From Simiduia sp. 21SJ11W-1 (lineage in GTDB: Bacteria > Pseudomonadota > Gammaproteobacteria > Pseudomonadales > Cellvibrionaceae), in assembly GCF_024138675.1 (NCBI RefSeq), contig NZ_CP090959.1, positions 558,001 through 622,000 of the forward strand: a stretch of 64,000 nt of DNA, written 5' to 3'. The notes beneath the pieces were generated by a model. It saw only the letters and a program-made list of their open reading frames with translations, did not search any database and had not been told where the DNA came from. Position 1 is the first letter of the stretch. Each line of letters begins with the position of its first letter. This document shows, piece by piece, positions 26,570 through 36,297 of this stretch. A program made the position numbers and the translations under genes.

Positions 26570-27754
26570 ATGAAAGCGCTCGTGATTACCGCTGTACTCT
26601 GTGCCCTGTGCACTGCGGCACAGGCCGACTCCCTTGATCGCGCCAAAGCCCTCACCCAAAAATACCCAATTGTAGATGGCCACATAGATGTGCCTTACCG
26701 CCTGCAAGAGGCCTGGGCCGACGTCACCAAGGCCACGCCCAATGGCGATTTCGACTACCCGCGCGCCAAGGCCGGCGGGCTAGACGCGCCGTTTATGTCT
26801 ATTTATATTCCCGCCTCTTTAGAGGGCAAAGGGGCCAAGGCGCTGGCCGATGTATTGATTGATCAGGTTGAAGCCATTGTGTACCGCGCGCCCGACAAAT
26901 TTGCCATTGCGCGCACCGCCGCCGACATTCGCGCCAACCACAAAGCCGGAAAAATTTCCCTGCCGCTGGGTATTGAGAATGGGGCTGCCATTGAAGGCGA
27001 CCTGAAAAATGTTCAACACTTTTATGATCGTGGTGTGCGCTACATTACCCTTACCCACTCAAAGTCTAACCACATATCAGATTCCTCCTACGATAAAAGT
27101 AGGCTCTGGCAGGGCCTGAGCCCCTTCGGTGTGGCCATGGTGCAAGAGATGAACCGCTTAGGGATTATGGTTGATGTATCCCACGTATCCGATGCCGCCT
27201 TCTTCCAGGCGGTTGAAGTCTCCAAGGTGCCGGTTATTGCCTCGCACTCATCACTGCGTCACTTCACGCCCGGGCTTGAGCGCAATGTGAGCGATAAAAT
27301 GCTCAAGGCCATGGCCAAAAAAGGCGGCGTGATTATGATTAATTTCGGCAGCTACTTTTTAACCGAGCAAGCCGTCAAATGGACAGACACGCACGATGCC
27401 GCTGAAAAGGCCTTCATTGCCTTGCAGGGTGAGCACCTGACCGATAAGGCGCTCGCGGATTTTAATCGCGCATACAAAGCCAAGTTTCCCTACCCCTATG
27501 CCACGGTTAACGATGTGGCAAATCACATAGACCGCGCCGTAAAGCTTGTGGGCGTCGATCACGTGGGCCTGGGGTCAGATTACGATGGCGTGGGTGATTC
27601 CTTGCCCGTAGGTTTAAAAGATGCCGCGAGCTTCCCAAACCTTGTACAAGAGCTCCTGGCGCGCGGCTACAAAGAGCGCGATATCGAAAAAATATTAGGC
27701 GGCAATGTGCTGCGCGTAATGGAGGCCGTAGAGGCCTACGCACGCGCGCAATAA
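26570..27754 (+). CDS. Exported membrane dipeptidase (peptidase M19)
   Basis: A 394-residue zinc dipeptidase with a signal peptide cut near AQA (residue ~20). The binuclear metal site is recognisable: HxD in VDGHIDVPYR, a glutamate in GIENGAAIEGD, and histidines in ITLTHSKSNH, VDVSHVSD and ASHSSLRH, ending with GSDYDGVGD. Family members cleave a broad range of dipeptides, including L-D types. I choose ATG 26570 with GGAGAG upstream over an earlier in-frame TTG/GTG. A link to the wall-peptide locus 6 kb away is possible but not shown. Confidence 0.88.
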   Translation: MKALVITAVLCALCTAAQADSLDRAKALTQKYPIVDGHIDVPYRLQEAWADVTKATPNGDFDYPRAKAGGLDAPFMSIYIPASLEGKGAKALADVLIDQVEAIVYRAPDKFAIARTAADIRANHKAGKISLPLGIENGAAIEGDLKNVQHFYDRGVRYITLTHSKSNHISDSSYDKSRLWQGLSPFGVAMVQEMNRLGIMVDVSHVSDAAFFQAVEVSKVPVIASHSSLRHFTPGLERNVSDKMLKAMAKKGGVIMINFGSYFLTEQAVKWTDTHDAAEKAFIALQGEHLTDKALADFNRAYKAKFPYPYATVNDVANHIDRAVKLVGVDHVGLGSDYDGVGDSLPVGLKDAASFPNLVQELLARGYKERDIEKILGGNVLRVMEAVEAYARAQ

Positions 27755-27789
27755 AATTTGCCTGAAAATAATTAATAAGGAGCTAAACC

Positions 27790-28182
27790 ATGAAAACCCT
27801 GATGCTGTGTTTTGCCGCCGGCGGCATAGGTGCGCTGGCCAACAGTATAGTGGTGTGGGCCTTTGGCCACTATGGGCTCAGCCAAAGCATGGGCGTGGCC
27901 ATTGCGCCCGCGCTCAGTGCCGCCTGGTTATACCCGCGCATTGTGTGGGGTGGCCTGTGGGGCTTTTTGTTTGCGTTGCCACTTTCGAATGCGCGACCGC
28001 TTACCAAGGCTGCACTGCTGAGTTTATTTCCCACGGCCTTTCAATTATTTGTGGTGTTCCCCTACTTTAAAGGGCTGGGGGTGGCCGGCATGGCGCTGGG
28101 TGAATTAACGCCGGTGCTGGTGTTGTTTTTCAATTGGGTGTGGGCAGTGGCGACCATGATGGCCCTGCGACTTGCCCGCTAA
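27790..28182 (+). CDS. Small four-helix membrane protein, unknown
   Basis: A 130-residue, very hydrophobic protein with about four transmembrane segments and glycine-rich first helix (FAAGGIGALANSIVVWAFG). A TAAGGAG lies before the ATG. I do not recognise the family. It follows the dipeptidase gene by 35 bases and precedes the ABC exporter by 23, so an operon is plausible. Confidence 0.6.
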   Translation: MKTLMLCFAAGGIGALANSIVVWAFGHYGLSQSMGVAIAPALSAAWLYPRIVWGGLWGFLFALPLSNARPLTKAALLSLFPTAFQLFVVFPYFKGLGVAGMALGELTPVLVLFFNWVWAVATMMALRLAR

Positions 28183-28205
28183 TACACATACCTTGAGATA
28201 CCGCT

Positions 28206-29993
28206 TTGCGCTCTCGCCGCTTTGACGATGCCGATGCCCCATTAACTTGGGGCACCTTAAAAAAATTGGTGCCCTATTTATTGGAGTACCGCGCGCGGGT
28301 GGCGCTGGCGCTTGCGTGTTTGATTGCCGCAAAGGTGGCGGCCGTGGGTTTGCCTTTTGTTTTAAAACACCTGGTAGATACACTTGCGAGCGAGCAGGGC
28401 GCATTGGTGGCACTGCCGCTGGGTTTACTGTTGGCTTACGGTGCCGTGCGCCTATCTACCGTGCTGTTTGCAGAATTGCGCGATACGGTATTCGGGCGTG
28501 TCACCGAGCGCGCCATGCGCCGCATCGGGTTGCAGGTGTTTCAGCATTTGCACAATCTGGAATTGGCCTTTCATCTGGATCGCCGCACCGGCGGTTTATC
28601 GCGCGATATCGAACGCGGTAACAGCGGTATCAGTTTTTTGCTGCGCTTTATGGTGTTTAACATCATCCCCACGCTGCTTGAGGTGGGAATGGTGATCACT
28701 CTGTTGCTCATCAACTACGATGCAGGCTTTGCGCTCATTACCTTGGTGGCGGTAGTGGCCTATGTTGCTTACTCTGTGTGGGCCACCGAGTGGCGCACGG
28801 GCTTTGTACGTGAAGCCAATCAGGCGGAGTCGGCCTCAAGTTCACGCTCGGTAGACAGCCTGCTCAATTATGAAACCGTGAAATACTTTGGCAACGAAGG
28901 CTACGAGGCCCAGTGCTACGATCGCGAGCTGGCCGCCTGGGAGCAGGCGCGTAGAAAAAACCGGCTGAGCTTGTTTGCGCTCAATGGCGGCCAGGCCTTG
29001 ATTGTTGCGCTGGCGATGACCGCCATGATGGTGTTGGCCGCCCAGCAGGTAATGGTGGAAGCCATGACCATTGGTGATTTTGTATTGATCAACGCCTTCA
29101 TGATGCAAATTTTTATGCCGCTCAATTTTCTTGGCTTCATCTACCGTGAAATGAAGGGCGCTTTCGCAAGCATTGAAAAAATGTTCGCGCTGCTTGCCAA
29201 AACACCACAGGTACAAGATCAACCCGATGCCAAGGCGCTGGCTGTAGCTGGCGGCAAAATAGTGTTTGATTCAGTGGGTTTTGGTTATGGTGATGCCCGC
29301 GCCATAGTGCAAAGTTTAAGCTTTGAAGTGCGCCCGCGTCAGCGGGTGGCCATTGTGGGGGCCAGCGGTGCCGGCAAGTCCACCTTGTTTAAATTGCTGT
29401 TTCGTTTCTACGACTGTAGCCAAGGTCGTATTTTGATAGATGATCAGGATATCCGCACCGTCACCCAGGCGTCTTTGCGCAAGGCCATTGGCGTGGTGCC
29501 GCAGGAGGCGGTGCTTTTTAACGGCTCAATTTACGAAAACATCCGCTACGGGCGTATTGATGCCAGTGAAGATGACGTGCGTGAGGCCATTGTGTTATCG
29601 CACCTTGAAGATTTTATCGCGCAGCTGCCTGAAGGCTGGCACACCCAGGTGGGCGAGCGGGGGCTTAAATTATCGGGCGGTGAAAAGCAGCGCGTGGCCA
29701 TTGCCCGCACTATTTTAAAGCGCCCGCCCATTCTGGTGTTTGATGAGGCCACCTCATCACTGGATTCCCATGCAGAAAAATCCATTCTGAAAGCCATTGA
29801 TGCCGTTGCCGAAAAGCACACGGCGCTGGTGATTGCCCATCGGCTGTCTACTGTTGTGAACGCCGATCGCATTTTGGTGTTGGATCAAGGGCAGCTGGTA
29901 GAGCAGGGCAATCACGGCGACTTGTTAGCCGCCGGTGGCCACTACGCAAAGCTTTGGCAGGCGCAGCAATCTGAAGTGCGGCACTCAAACTGA
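28206..29993 (+). CDS. Atm1-type ABC exporter (fused permease and ATPase)
   Basis: A 595-residue half-transporter with six transmembrane helices (~20-310) and an ATPase domain (~345-580). Walker A is GASGAGKST, the signature LSGGEKQRVAIAR, Walker B ILVFDEATSSLD and the H-loop AHRLST. The membrane part (LNYETVKYFGNEGYE, MPLNFLGFIYREMK) is characteristic of the Atm1/HMT1 group, which in mitochondria and bacteria exports glutathione-linked or metal-thiol compounds. I accept TTG 28206 because family members start with this LRxRRFDD-like N-terminus. Substrate unknown. Confidence 0.85.
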   Translation: MRSRRFDDADAPLTWGTLKKLVPYLLEYRARVALALACLIAAKVAAVGLPFVLKHLVDTLASEQGALVALPLGLLLAYGAVRLSTVLFAELRDTVFGRVTERAMRRIGLQVFQHLHNLELAFHLDRRTGGLSRDIERGNSGISFLLRFMVFNIIPTLLEVGMVITLLLINYDAGFALITLVAVVAYVAYSVWATEWRTGFVREANQAESASSSRSVDSLLNYETVKYFGNEGYEAQCYDRELAAWEQARRKNRLSLFALNGGQALIVALAMTAMMVLAAQQVMVEAMTIGDFVLINAFMMQIFMPLNFLGFIYREMKGAFASIEKMFALLAKTPQVQDQPDAKALAVAGGKIVFDSVGFGYGDARAIVQSLSFEVRPRQRVAIVGASGAGKSTLFKLLFRFYDCSQGRILIDDQDIRTVTQASLRKAIGVVPQEAVLFNGSIYENIRYGRIDASEDDVREAIVLSHLEDFIAQLPEGWHTQVGERGLKLSGGEKQRVAIARTILKRPPILVFDEATSSLDSHAEKSILKAIDAVAEKHTALVIAHRLSTVVNADRILVLDQGQLVEQGNHGDLLAAGGHYAKLWQAQQSEVRHSN

Positions 29994-30066
29994 TATTTCG
30001 CTCACGCAGGCGATGGATTGCATTAAAAGTTGCAAGTCAGAAAAATAAAAAGTGTAGATAATCTGG

Positions 30067-30151
30067 GCTGAAAGCCCGCGCTACAACGGGATACTTCTAA
30101 TTACCGCAAGCTAGCCCGTTGCGCACTTGGCACCATGGCAAAGTGCGCAAC
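30067..30151. repeat. Nested inverted repeats in a convergent intergenic region
   Basis: Between the ABC exporter and the lipoprotein gene lie GGGCTGAAAGCCC (30065-30077), a seven-base dyad CAACGGG/CCCGTTG (30084-30121) and an 11-base perfect stem GTTGCGCACTT/AAGTGCGCAAC (30118-30151). Neither has a T tract, so these are not standard terminators. They could end both genes as RNA structure or be a palindromic repeat element; I do not see a second copy here. Confidence 0.55.
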
Positions 30152-30161
30152 CGGTGTTGCT

Positions 30162-30578
30162 TTAGTGGCCTGCCATGGCGAGGCTGGCGTGCTGATCGGC
30201 ACTGCGGTAGAAGGCCAGGTCGGCGGCATTCACACGCTGGCCAATGAGCAGGCTTAATTCTTCGGCCACTTTTTCACGGTCTATGTCTTGGCTTTTTTCA
30301 TCCACGGCTTCCAGGTCAAGCTGGCTTAAGCGCTTGGTGTGCTTTTCAACTGCGGAGGTGCCGCCAGCGGGCAAGTAGATGGCGCCGGTAGAGAGGTCTA
30401 CGGCGAAGGCTACTACGCCCGGTAAAATACCGAACAACAGGCCGGCGGCATCCAGAATCACTACCGTTGGGTCTACGCGGCCGTCGGTTTGGCCTACGCG
30501 CTCGGGGTAGAGAAAATAGCCGCAAGCGGTGGTGTTCAGAAGTAGTACCAGGGCTGCAGTACGCGCAATGATTTTCAT
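30162..30578 (-). CDS. Small probable lipoprotein of unknown role
   Basis: A 138-residue protein starting at ATG 30578 with GAGG seven bases upstream. The N-terminus is hydrophobic and ends in NTTAC (Cys20), a weak lipobox. A GYFLYPERVGQ segment, DPTVVILDAAGLLFGILPG and FAVDLSTGAIYLPAG follow; similar proteins occur in Vibrio and Shewanella and are often misannotated as polynucleotide phosphorylase-related. A second hydrophobic stretch may span the membrane. The charged C-terminal half may form helices. No function is assigned. Confidence 0.65.
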   Translation of the reverse strand: MKIIARTAALVLLLNTTACGYFLYPERVGQTDGRVDPTVVILDAAGLLFGILPGVVAFAVDLSTGAIYLPAGGTSAVEKHTKRLSQLDLEAVDEKSQDIDREKVAEELSLLIGQRVNAADLAFYRSADQHASLAMAGH

Positions 30579-30639
30579 AGTCTGCCTCGTTAAATGCGTT
30601 AATGTCGCTGGGCTGCAGTGTAGCAAAACCCGCGAGGGC

Positions 30640-31694
30640 TTAGGTGCGCTGTTTGGCAAATTCCCGCTCGCGGTAGGCGCCGGGCGTGAGCCCCGTCCAG
30701 CGCTTGAAGGCCTTAAAAAACACGCTTGGCTCTGAAAAGCCCATTTTGGTGGCTATATCCTGCATGGGCAGGTCGTCGCGCAGCAGGTAGTGAATGGCCA
30801 GCGAACAGCGCACGGCGTCTTTGATTTCCTGAAAGCTGTTGCCTTCTTCCTTCAGGCGCCGGCGCAGGGTTTGGCTGGTGAGGTGCAGCGCTTGTGCCAC
30901 CTGCTCAAGGCCGCATTGATCTATGCCCGAGTGATCGCTGTCGGCGGCGTTTTGCAGCAGCTGGCGCACCTGCGCCGAGAGGCTGGTGTCGCGTTGATAG
31001 TGGCTCAGCAGGCTCACCGGGGCCTGCGCCAAAAACTCTGCAAGGGTGTGCGGTGTTTGCGCCACGCGCTCATCCAAAAAGCGGGTGGCAAAACAGATGC
31101 GGGTTGCAGATTGATTAAAGTGCGGGGCGCAGCCAAAAATGTGGGCGCGCTCGCCCGGGTCTTCCGGGGTGGGGGCGTTGAAGTCGATGCGCGCTACCAG
31201 GAGCTTTTTGTCAATCATCCAGCTCGACCAGCGAATTAAAATCAACGCCAGGGTTTCCAGAAAAAACAGCGGGTCTAGCCCCGGGCGCGTGCTGTGCGTT
31301 ATTTCAATACAGGCCTCGCGCTCGTTTTCCTGCAGGCCTCGCGCTCGTTTTCCTGCAGGCCGATGTGTAAGTCGTCGGTGAGCAGCTGAAAAAACTTGAT
31401 GGCGCGCGCCAGTGCCCTGCGCAGGTTGGGGGTGTGAATAGTGGCGTGGCACAGCATGGCAAAGGTGCCGGGTTTGAGCGGGCGCAGGCTGTAACCGGCC
31501 GATTCATCCTGGGTGAGCGTCCACACCTTGTGCATCAATGCCACATAGTCATCCACCGGCATGCGCCAATGGGCGAGCGCCAGCTGGCGCTGTTGTTGCT
31601 CGGTGAGCAAATGGCTGGCAGCGATACCTTGGGCCTCGACGCCTGCGAGCAGGTGGCGCACGTAACAGGCCGCCACCGAGGGTGAGTGTGTCAT
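30640..31694 (-). pseudogene. AraC-family regulator split by a frameshift
   Basis: The coding sequence begins at ATG 31694 (overlapping the rpiA stop) and reads an OruR-like AraC N-terminal domain to LQENEREAC. It then shifts frame because 23 bases are duplicated at 31311-31356, and ends at 31299. The remaining frame, 31452-30640, encodes the rest of the effector domain and the C-terminal AraC DNA-binding domain (LHLTSQTLRRRLKEEG; MGFSEPSVFFKAFKRWTGLTPG). Removing one 23-base copy joins both parts into a normal 343-residue regulator. It may be a true pseudogene, a reversible switch or an assembly error. Confidence 0.88.
31311..31356. repeat. Perfect 23-bp tandem duplication inside the AraC-type gene
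   Basis: Two identical adjacent copies (31311-31333 and 31334-31356), each starting AGGCCTCGCG on the plus strand. Because 23 is not a multiple of three the reading frame shifts; one copy alone would keep it open. Confidence 0.97.
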
Positions 31695-32383
31695 TAGTCG
31701 CCGATGGGCAGGGGTTTGTGCAGGGTATCTACACCGCTTGCGCGCGCCAGCAGCAGCACGTCGGCTGGGCGGCTGGCAAACAGGCCGTTGGTCACCACAC
31801 CCACAATTTGGTTGATGGCCATTTCCATTGCCACCGGATCTTCAATGCGCAGGTTGTGCACATCCAGAATGATGTTGCCGTTGTCGGTGGTAACGCCTTG
31901 GCGATATACCGGGTCGCCGCCCAGCTTTACCAGCTCGCGCGCCACCTGTGAGCGCGCCATGGGAATCACCTCAACAGGCAGCGGGAAAGCGCCCAGGCAA
32001 TCCACCCATTTTGATTCATCGGCAATGCACACAAACTCATCGGCCACGGCCGCCACAATTTTTTCACGGGTTAAGGCTGCGCCGCCGCCTTTGATCAGGT
32101 GCAGCCGCGGGTTGGATTCATCGGCACCGTCTACATACACCACCATGTTGTCGATGGTGTTGAGGTCGTACACGGGGATGCCGTGTTGGCGCAGGCGCTC
32201 GGCAGAGGCATCGGAGCTGGCGACCGTGCCATCAAACAGGCCTTTGATCTCGGCCAAAAAGTCTATGAAGTAGTTGGCTGTGGAGCCTGTGCCCACGCCC
32301 ACAATGCTGTTGGCTTCCAGTTTGGGTTTGATGTATTCAACGGCCGCACGGGCGACGGCTTGTTTAAGCTGGTCTTGATTCAT
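31694..32383 (-). CDS. rpiA: Ribose-5-phosphate isomerase A
   Basis: A 229-residue isomerase that interconverts ribose-5-phosphate and ribulose-5-phosphate in the pentose phosphate pathway. Conserved segments include [12 protein letters not shown], the VDGADE acid site and [12 protein letters not shown] with the catalytic lysine. Length is normal. It diverges from ilvA, an arrangement common in gammaproteobacteria, and its stop overlaps the start of the broken AraC-family gene. Confidence 0.96.
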   Translation of the reverse strand: MNQDQLKQAVARAAVEYIKPKLEANSIVGVGTGSTANYFIDFLAEIKGLFDGTVASSDASAERLRQHGIPVYDLNTIDNMVVYVDGADESNPRLHLIKGGGAALTREKIVAAVADEFVCIADESKWVDCLGAFPLPVEVIPMARSQVARELVKLGGDPVYRQGVTTDNGNIILDVHNLRIEDPVAMEMAINQIVGVVTNGLFASRPADVLLLARASGVDTLHKPLPIGD

Positions 32384-32530
32384 TGGGCGCTCCCACTGTT
32401 AATGGCGCGATTATACCGATCTTAGGGGGTGATGGCGCGGGCGAAATTGTTTACCATGCGCGATTACGCACGCATTTATTGCGCCGCTTTTTCAAAATCT
32501 GCCAATTATTTCCGAGAATCTGAAATCACC

Positions 32531-34057
32531 ATGCCCGAAACCTATATCAAACGCATTTTAAATGCGCGCATCTACGATGTGGCCGTTGAGACCCCATTGG
32601 ACCACGCGCGCGGCTTAAGCGAGCGGTTGGGTAATCGGGTGTTGCTCAAGCGCGAAGACTTGCAGCCGGTGTTCAGTTTTAAGATTCGTGGGGCCTACAA
32701 CAAGCTGTTGCAATTATCCGATGCCGAGCGCGATGCCGGTGTGGTGGCGGCATCGGCCGGCAACCACGCCCAGGGCTTGGCCATGGGCGCGCAAAAGCTC
32801 GGGGTGAAAGCCACCATTGTGATGCCGCGCACCACGCCCGCCATTAAAGTGGATGCCGTGCGCGCGCGCGGCGCCAAGGTGGTATTGCACGGCGATGCCT
32901 TCGATGAGGCCTCGGCCTACGCGCAAAAACTGGTGCAGGAAAAGGGCATGACCTATGTGCCGCCCTACGACGACCCGGATGTCATTGCCGGCCAAGGCAC
33001 TATCGGCATGGAGATTTTGCGCCAGTGTACCGGCCCGATTGATGCGATTTTTCTACCCGTGGGTGGCGGTGGCCTGTGTGCGGGCGTGGCCGCCTACATC
33101 AAGTATGTGCGCCCGGATGTAAAAATTATTGCCGTAGAACCGGAAGATGCCGCTTGCCTGAAGGCCGCCATGGAAAAGGGGCGGCGCGTGGTGTTGCCGC
33201 AAGTGGGCCTGTTTGCCGACGGCGTGGCGGTGGCGCAAATCGGCAAGGAACCCTTTAGGGTGCTGCGCAAAACTGTCGATGCCTGTATGACCGTTAGCAC
33301 CGATGAAATCTGTGCGGCCATTAAGGACATTTTTGAAGATACCCGCTCCATTGCCGAACCCGCCGGTGCTGTGTCGCTGGCCGGCTTGAAAAAATACGTG
33401 AGCAGCCAGGGGGCCAAGGGCCAAACGCTGGTGGCCATTGCCAGTGGCGCCAACACCAACTTCGACAGGCTGCGCTACATTTCCGAGCGCACGGAAATCG
33501 GTGAAAAGCGCGAGGCCATTCTGGCGGTGACCATTCCCGAAAAGCCCGGTGCCTACAAGCAGTTTTGCAAGGCCATCAACAAGCGCAATATCACCGAGTT
33601 CAACTACCGCTATGGCGACAAAAGTGCCGCCCGTATTTTTGTGGGCGTTGCCGTGAGTGCCGACCCCCAGGATCGCAAAGATCTGGTGCAAGAGCTGATT
33701 GATCAGGGCTATTCGGTGGCCGATATGACCGAAAACGAAATGGCCAAGCTCCACATTCGCCACATGGTGGGTGGCAAGGCGCCGCACGTAGAGCACGAGC
33801 GGGTGCTGCGCTTTGAGTTTCCCGAACGCCCGGGGGCGCTCTATAACTTCCTCACCAAGGTGGCCGGGCGCTGGAATATCACCCTGTTTCACTACCGCAA
33901 TCACGGCGCCGCCTACGGCAGGGTACTGGTGGGTATGGAAATACCGCCGGCGGAGTTTCAGGCTATGAAGAGTTTTCTGGATGAACTGGGCTACCCCTAC
34001 TGGGATGAAACACAAAACCCGGCATATACTTTTTTCTTAGGTTCTAACGGCTTTTAA
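32531..34057 (+). CDS. ilvA: Threonine ammonia-lyase, biosynthetic
   Basis: A 508-residue PLP enzyme that deaminates threonine to 2-oxobutanoate, the first step of isoleucine synthesis. The PLP lysine is Lys51 in FSFKIRGAYNKL; AASAGNHAQG and PVGGGGLCAG follow. Two C-terminal ACT-like regulatory domains (~325-410 and ~420-505) indicate isoleucine-inhibited, valine-activated biosynthetic IlvA rather than the short catabolic form. I place the start at ATG 32531, where homologues begin; the open frame upstream has no support. Confidence 0.96.
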   Translation: MPETYIKRILNARIYDVAVETPLDHARGLSERLGNRVLLKREDLQPVFSFKIRGAYNKLLQLSDAERDAGVVAASAGNHAQGLAMGAQKLGVKATIVMPRTTPAIKVDAVRARGAKVVLHGDAFDEASAYAQKLVQEKGMTYVPPYDDPDVIAGQGTIGMEILRQCTGPIDAIFLPVGGGGLCAGVAAYIKYVRPDVKIIAVEPEDAACLKAAMEKGRRVVLPQVGLFADGVAVAQIGKEPFRVLRKTVDACMTVSTDEICAAIKDIFEDTRSIAEPAGAVSLAGLKKYVSSQGAKGQTLVAIASGANTNFDRLRYISERTEIGEKREAILAVTIPEKPGAYKQFCKAINKRNITEFNYRYGDKSAARIFVGVAVSADPQDRKDLVQELIDQGYSVADMTENEMAKLHIRHMVGGKAPHVEHERVLRFEFPERPGALYNFLTKVAGRWNITLFHYRNHGAAYGRVLVGMEIPPAEFQAMKSFLDELGYPYWDETQNPAYTFFLGSNGF

Positions 34058-34153
34058 GGCGTTGTGATGTGAGTGCTCGCTTACACTGTGCGCCTTGTCA
34101 CACAAATGCGACTTGGTACTTTCTTCTTAAGGTCGGCTTACCTATGATAAAAA

Positions 34154-34187
34154 CTCGAAGATCTTAGGTTAAGGTCTTGGGGTTTTT
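34154..34187 (+). terminator. Probable terminator of ilvA
   Basis: A 12-base stem with G-U pairs and one mismatch (CTCGAAGATCTT against AAGGTCTTGGGG) with a five-base loop is followed by GTTTTTATTAT, about 97 bases after the ilvA stop. Confidence 0.65.
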
Positions 34188-34284
34188 ATTATATTGCGGT
34201 ATAAAGGCCAGCGCGGCGAGTTTCAGTCGCAGGTAGTAGTAAATCGCAAAGAATCAAGTCATTTAAAAATAGAAAGGTGATGTC

Positions 34285-34422
34285 ATGAAGGCAGATGTTC
34301 TGACCATCACTGCATTGGTGTTTGCCCTTGGGGTGTTGGTTACCGGTCTCACAAACAGTGATTTTTTTGAGCGCGAACCAGAGGTGCCCACGGCGTTAAT
34401 GCAAGGTGTGGCAACTCGATAA
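34285..34422 (+). CDS. 45-residue single-span membrane peptide
   Basis: A short frame with AAAGGTG five bases before ATG 34285. It begins MKADVLTITALVFALGVLVT, one clear transmembrane helix, followed by a short polar tail with acidic residues. It lies between the ilvA terminator and another strong terminator, so it would be its own transcript. I do not recognise the family; the ribosome site, the hydrophobic helix and the flanking terminators are the support. Confidence 0.6.
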   Translation: MKADVLTITALVFALGVLVTGLTNSDFFEREPEVPTALMQGVATR

Positions 34423-34475
34423 GGACAGTCCTCCCCCGGCGTAAGCTGGTGTGGTTGTAGCCGCGGTAACAGGCG

Positions 34476-34519
34476 GTAGTGCAGATGTTGTAAGTAGTGC
34501 AGCTTTTTAAGTAGTGCAG
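34476..34519. repeat. Three direct copies of GTAGTGCAG
   Basis: Copies at 34476-34484, 34494-34502 and 34511-34519, spaced 18 and 17 bases, between the short membrane-peptide gene and the terminator. Purpose unknown. Confidence 0.8.
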
Positions 34520-34540
34520 ATGTAGCTGAAATAAAACAAA

Positions 34541-34568
34541 AAAGGCGGGCCAGTGGCCCGCCTTTTTT
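34541..34568. terminator. Bidirectional terminator between the small gene and the chemoreceptor
   Basis: An 11-base stem AAAGGCGGGCC/GGCCCGCCTTT with a three-base loop, preceded by A residues and followed by a T run; it can serve both strands. Confidence 0.92.
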
Positions 34569-34600
34569 GTGTCTCGCCACTAAAGCCTTGTGTGTGCCCG

Positions 34601-36244
34601 CTAGCAGCGAAAGCCTGCCATCAGCTGTTGCAGGCTCTTGGCCAGGGTGTCCAGCTCACGGCTTACCACCGCAGATTGGCCGATGCGACTGGTGGTGTCT
34701 TTCGATTGTTTATCAATACTGCTGAGGTTGCTGTTCACCTCGTGAATCACCGTGCTTTGCTCTTCGGCCGAAGTGGCAATTTGAATAGACATCTGGGTAA
34801 TGCGATTCACTGCCTCATCAATGGCGGCCAGCGCATCGTTGGCCTCCCGGGCAGAATCTACCGTAAGCAGGGCGTTTTCGCTGGCCGCCTGCATGGCTTG
34901 CACGGCCCCTTTAACCCCCTGTTGCAAGGCGCTCAGCATTTGCTGGATGTGCTGGGTGGAATCCTGGGTTTTGCTGGCGAGGGTGCGCACTTCATCGGCC
35001 ACTACTGCAAAGCCCCGGCCCTGTTCGCCGGCGCGGGCCGCTTCAATGGCGGCGTTCAATGCCAGCAAGTTGGTTTGTTCTGCAATACCGCGAATCACAT
35101 CCAGCACCGAGTTGGCCTCCCCGGCCTGTTGCTGCACGTTGCCTATCAATGTTGAGGTGGCATCCACTTCTTTGGCCAGCTGGGCAATGCGCTCCATGGT
35201 GTCGTTCACCTTGGTGCTACCCTGGCCTGTGAGAGTGTTGGCGGTGCGCGCCTGATCGGCGGTGAGGTTGGTGTTTTGGGCAATTTCTTCCACCGTGGCA
35301 GACAGCTCCGCCACCGAGGCCACCACCGCGCGAATCTCCCTGTTTTGTGAAGACATCGCCTCCAGATTCGCCTCGCCCAGGTTGTGGGTGTCGATTGCGG
35401 CTTTCAGCACTTTATCGGCATCGAGCTTGGCGGTGCCGATGGTTTGTTGGAGGGTATCCATAAATTGGTTGAAGCTGCGCGACAGGCTGCCCAGTTCATC
35501 GTGGGTGTTGAGCTTGGTACGGCTGGTGAGGTCGCCTTCGCCCTCGGCAATGGCGGCCATGGTGCGGTTAATTTGGTCGAGGGGGGCGGTCAGCAGTGGC
35601 GGCAGGAACAATAAAATCCCAAGGCCCAAAAGCGAGCCGCCAATAATCAATACATTCGCGCGCGCCGTGGCGCTGCTGTTTTGCGCCTTGGTGTCGGCCA
35701 GGTACCGGTTAACCGCCTGTTGATGCGCTTCGGTGGCGGCATCCAACAGGTTGCGCAGGGCTTCAAACCGCGTTGCCACGTCGCCGTAACTCCGGGCAAT
35801 AAGCGCCGGGTCGTTGGCGTCGGTCAGCGCCCGCTGACGCAGGGATTGGCTCACCGCACTTTGCCAGGCGTCGAAATGTCGCTCCAGCGCACTGGCCGAT
35901 GCCACCTGCGCAATGGCGGGCGAAAGCGCACTGGCGCGGGTGGCGCGCTCTATGGCTTGCTGCTGGTTTTCAGCCAAGGTGTCGGTCAGCTGGTTGTAGC
36001 CTTTAAAGCTTGCATCCAGAAAAATCAGGCTGCGCTCGGCGGCTTGCGCCTGGTACAGATCGCGGTCTGCCTGCAGCAAGAGATCGAGCGCCTGCAGGTA
36101 CTGCTCGCCCAGCTTTTCACTGGTGTCGGTAAAGCGCGCTTGCACCAGCAGGCTGTTGGCGGCTACCAGAATCATCAATAGCAGCAAGCCGCCAATGGGC
36201 AGGCTGATTTTCCAGCGAAACGACAAGTTGTGAAACCACGACAT
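34601..36244 (-). CDS. Methyl-accepting chemotaxis protein
   Basis: A 547-residue chemoreceptor. TM1 lies at ~14-34, a ~150-residue periplasmic helical sensor domain (four-helix-bundle type) follows, then TM2 (~192-212), HAMP (~215-265) and a cytoplasmic signalling domain. Its hairpin tip is [17 protein letters not shown] next to [15 protein letters not shown]. It relays to CheA/CheW. I start at ATG 36244 with AAGGAG upstream rather than the longer frame from 36283. The ligand is unknown; no che gene is adjacent. Confidence 0.92.
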   Translation of the reverse strand: MSWFHNLSFRWKISLPIGGLLLLMILVAANSLLVQARFTDTSEKLGEQYLQALDLLLQADRDLYQAQAAERSLIFLDASFKGYNQLTDTLAENQQQAIERATRASALSPAIAQVASASALERHFDAWQSAVSQSLRQRALTDANDPALIARSYGDVATRFEALRNLLDAATEAHQQAVNRYLADTKAQNSSATARANVLIIGGSLLGLGILLFLPPLLTAPLDQINRTMAAIAEGEGDLTSRTKLNTHDELGSLSRSFNQFMDTLQQTIGTAKLDADKVLKAAIDTHNLGEANLEAMSSQNREIRAVVASVAELSATVEEIAQNTNLTADQARTANTLTGQGSTKVNDTMERIAQLAKEVDATSTLIGNVQQQAGEANSVLDVIRGIAEQTNLLALNAAIEAARAGEQGRGFAVVADEVRTLASKTQDSTQHIQQMLSALQQGVKGAVQAMQAASENALLTVDSAREANDALAAIDEAVNRITQMSIQIATSAEEQSTVIHEVNSNLSSIDKQSKDTTSRIGQSAVVSRELDTLAKSLQQLMAGFRC

Positions 36245-36297
36245 GCACAGCTCCTTGCGGCACCAAAATGGGGGTGCAAGCAAGAGTATAGGTAAGC

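Noticed and set aside
29994-30161. Insertion sequence remnant
   Set aside because: Inverted repeats are present but no transposase fragment or target duplication.
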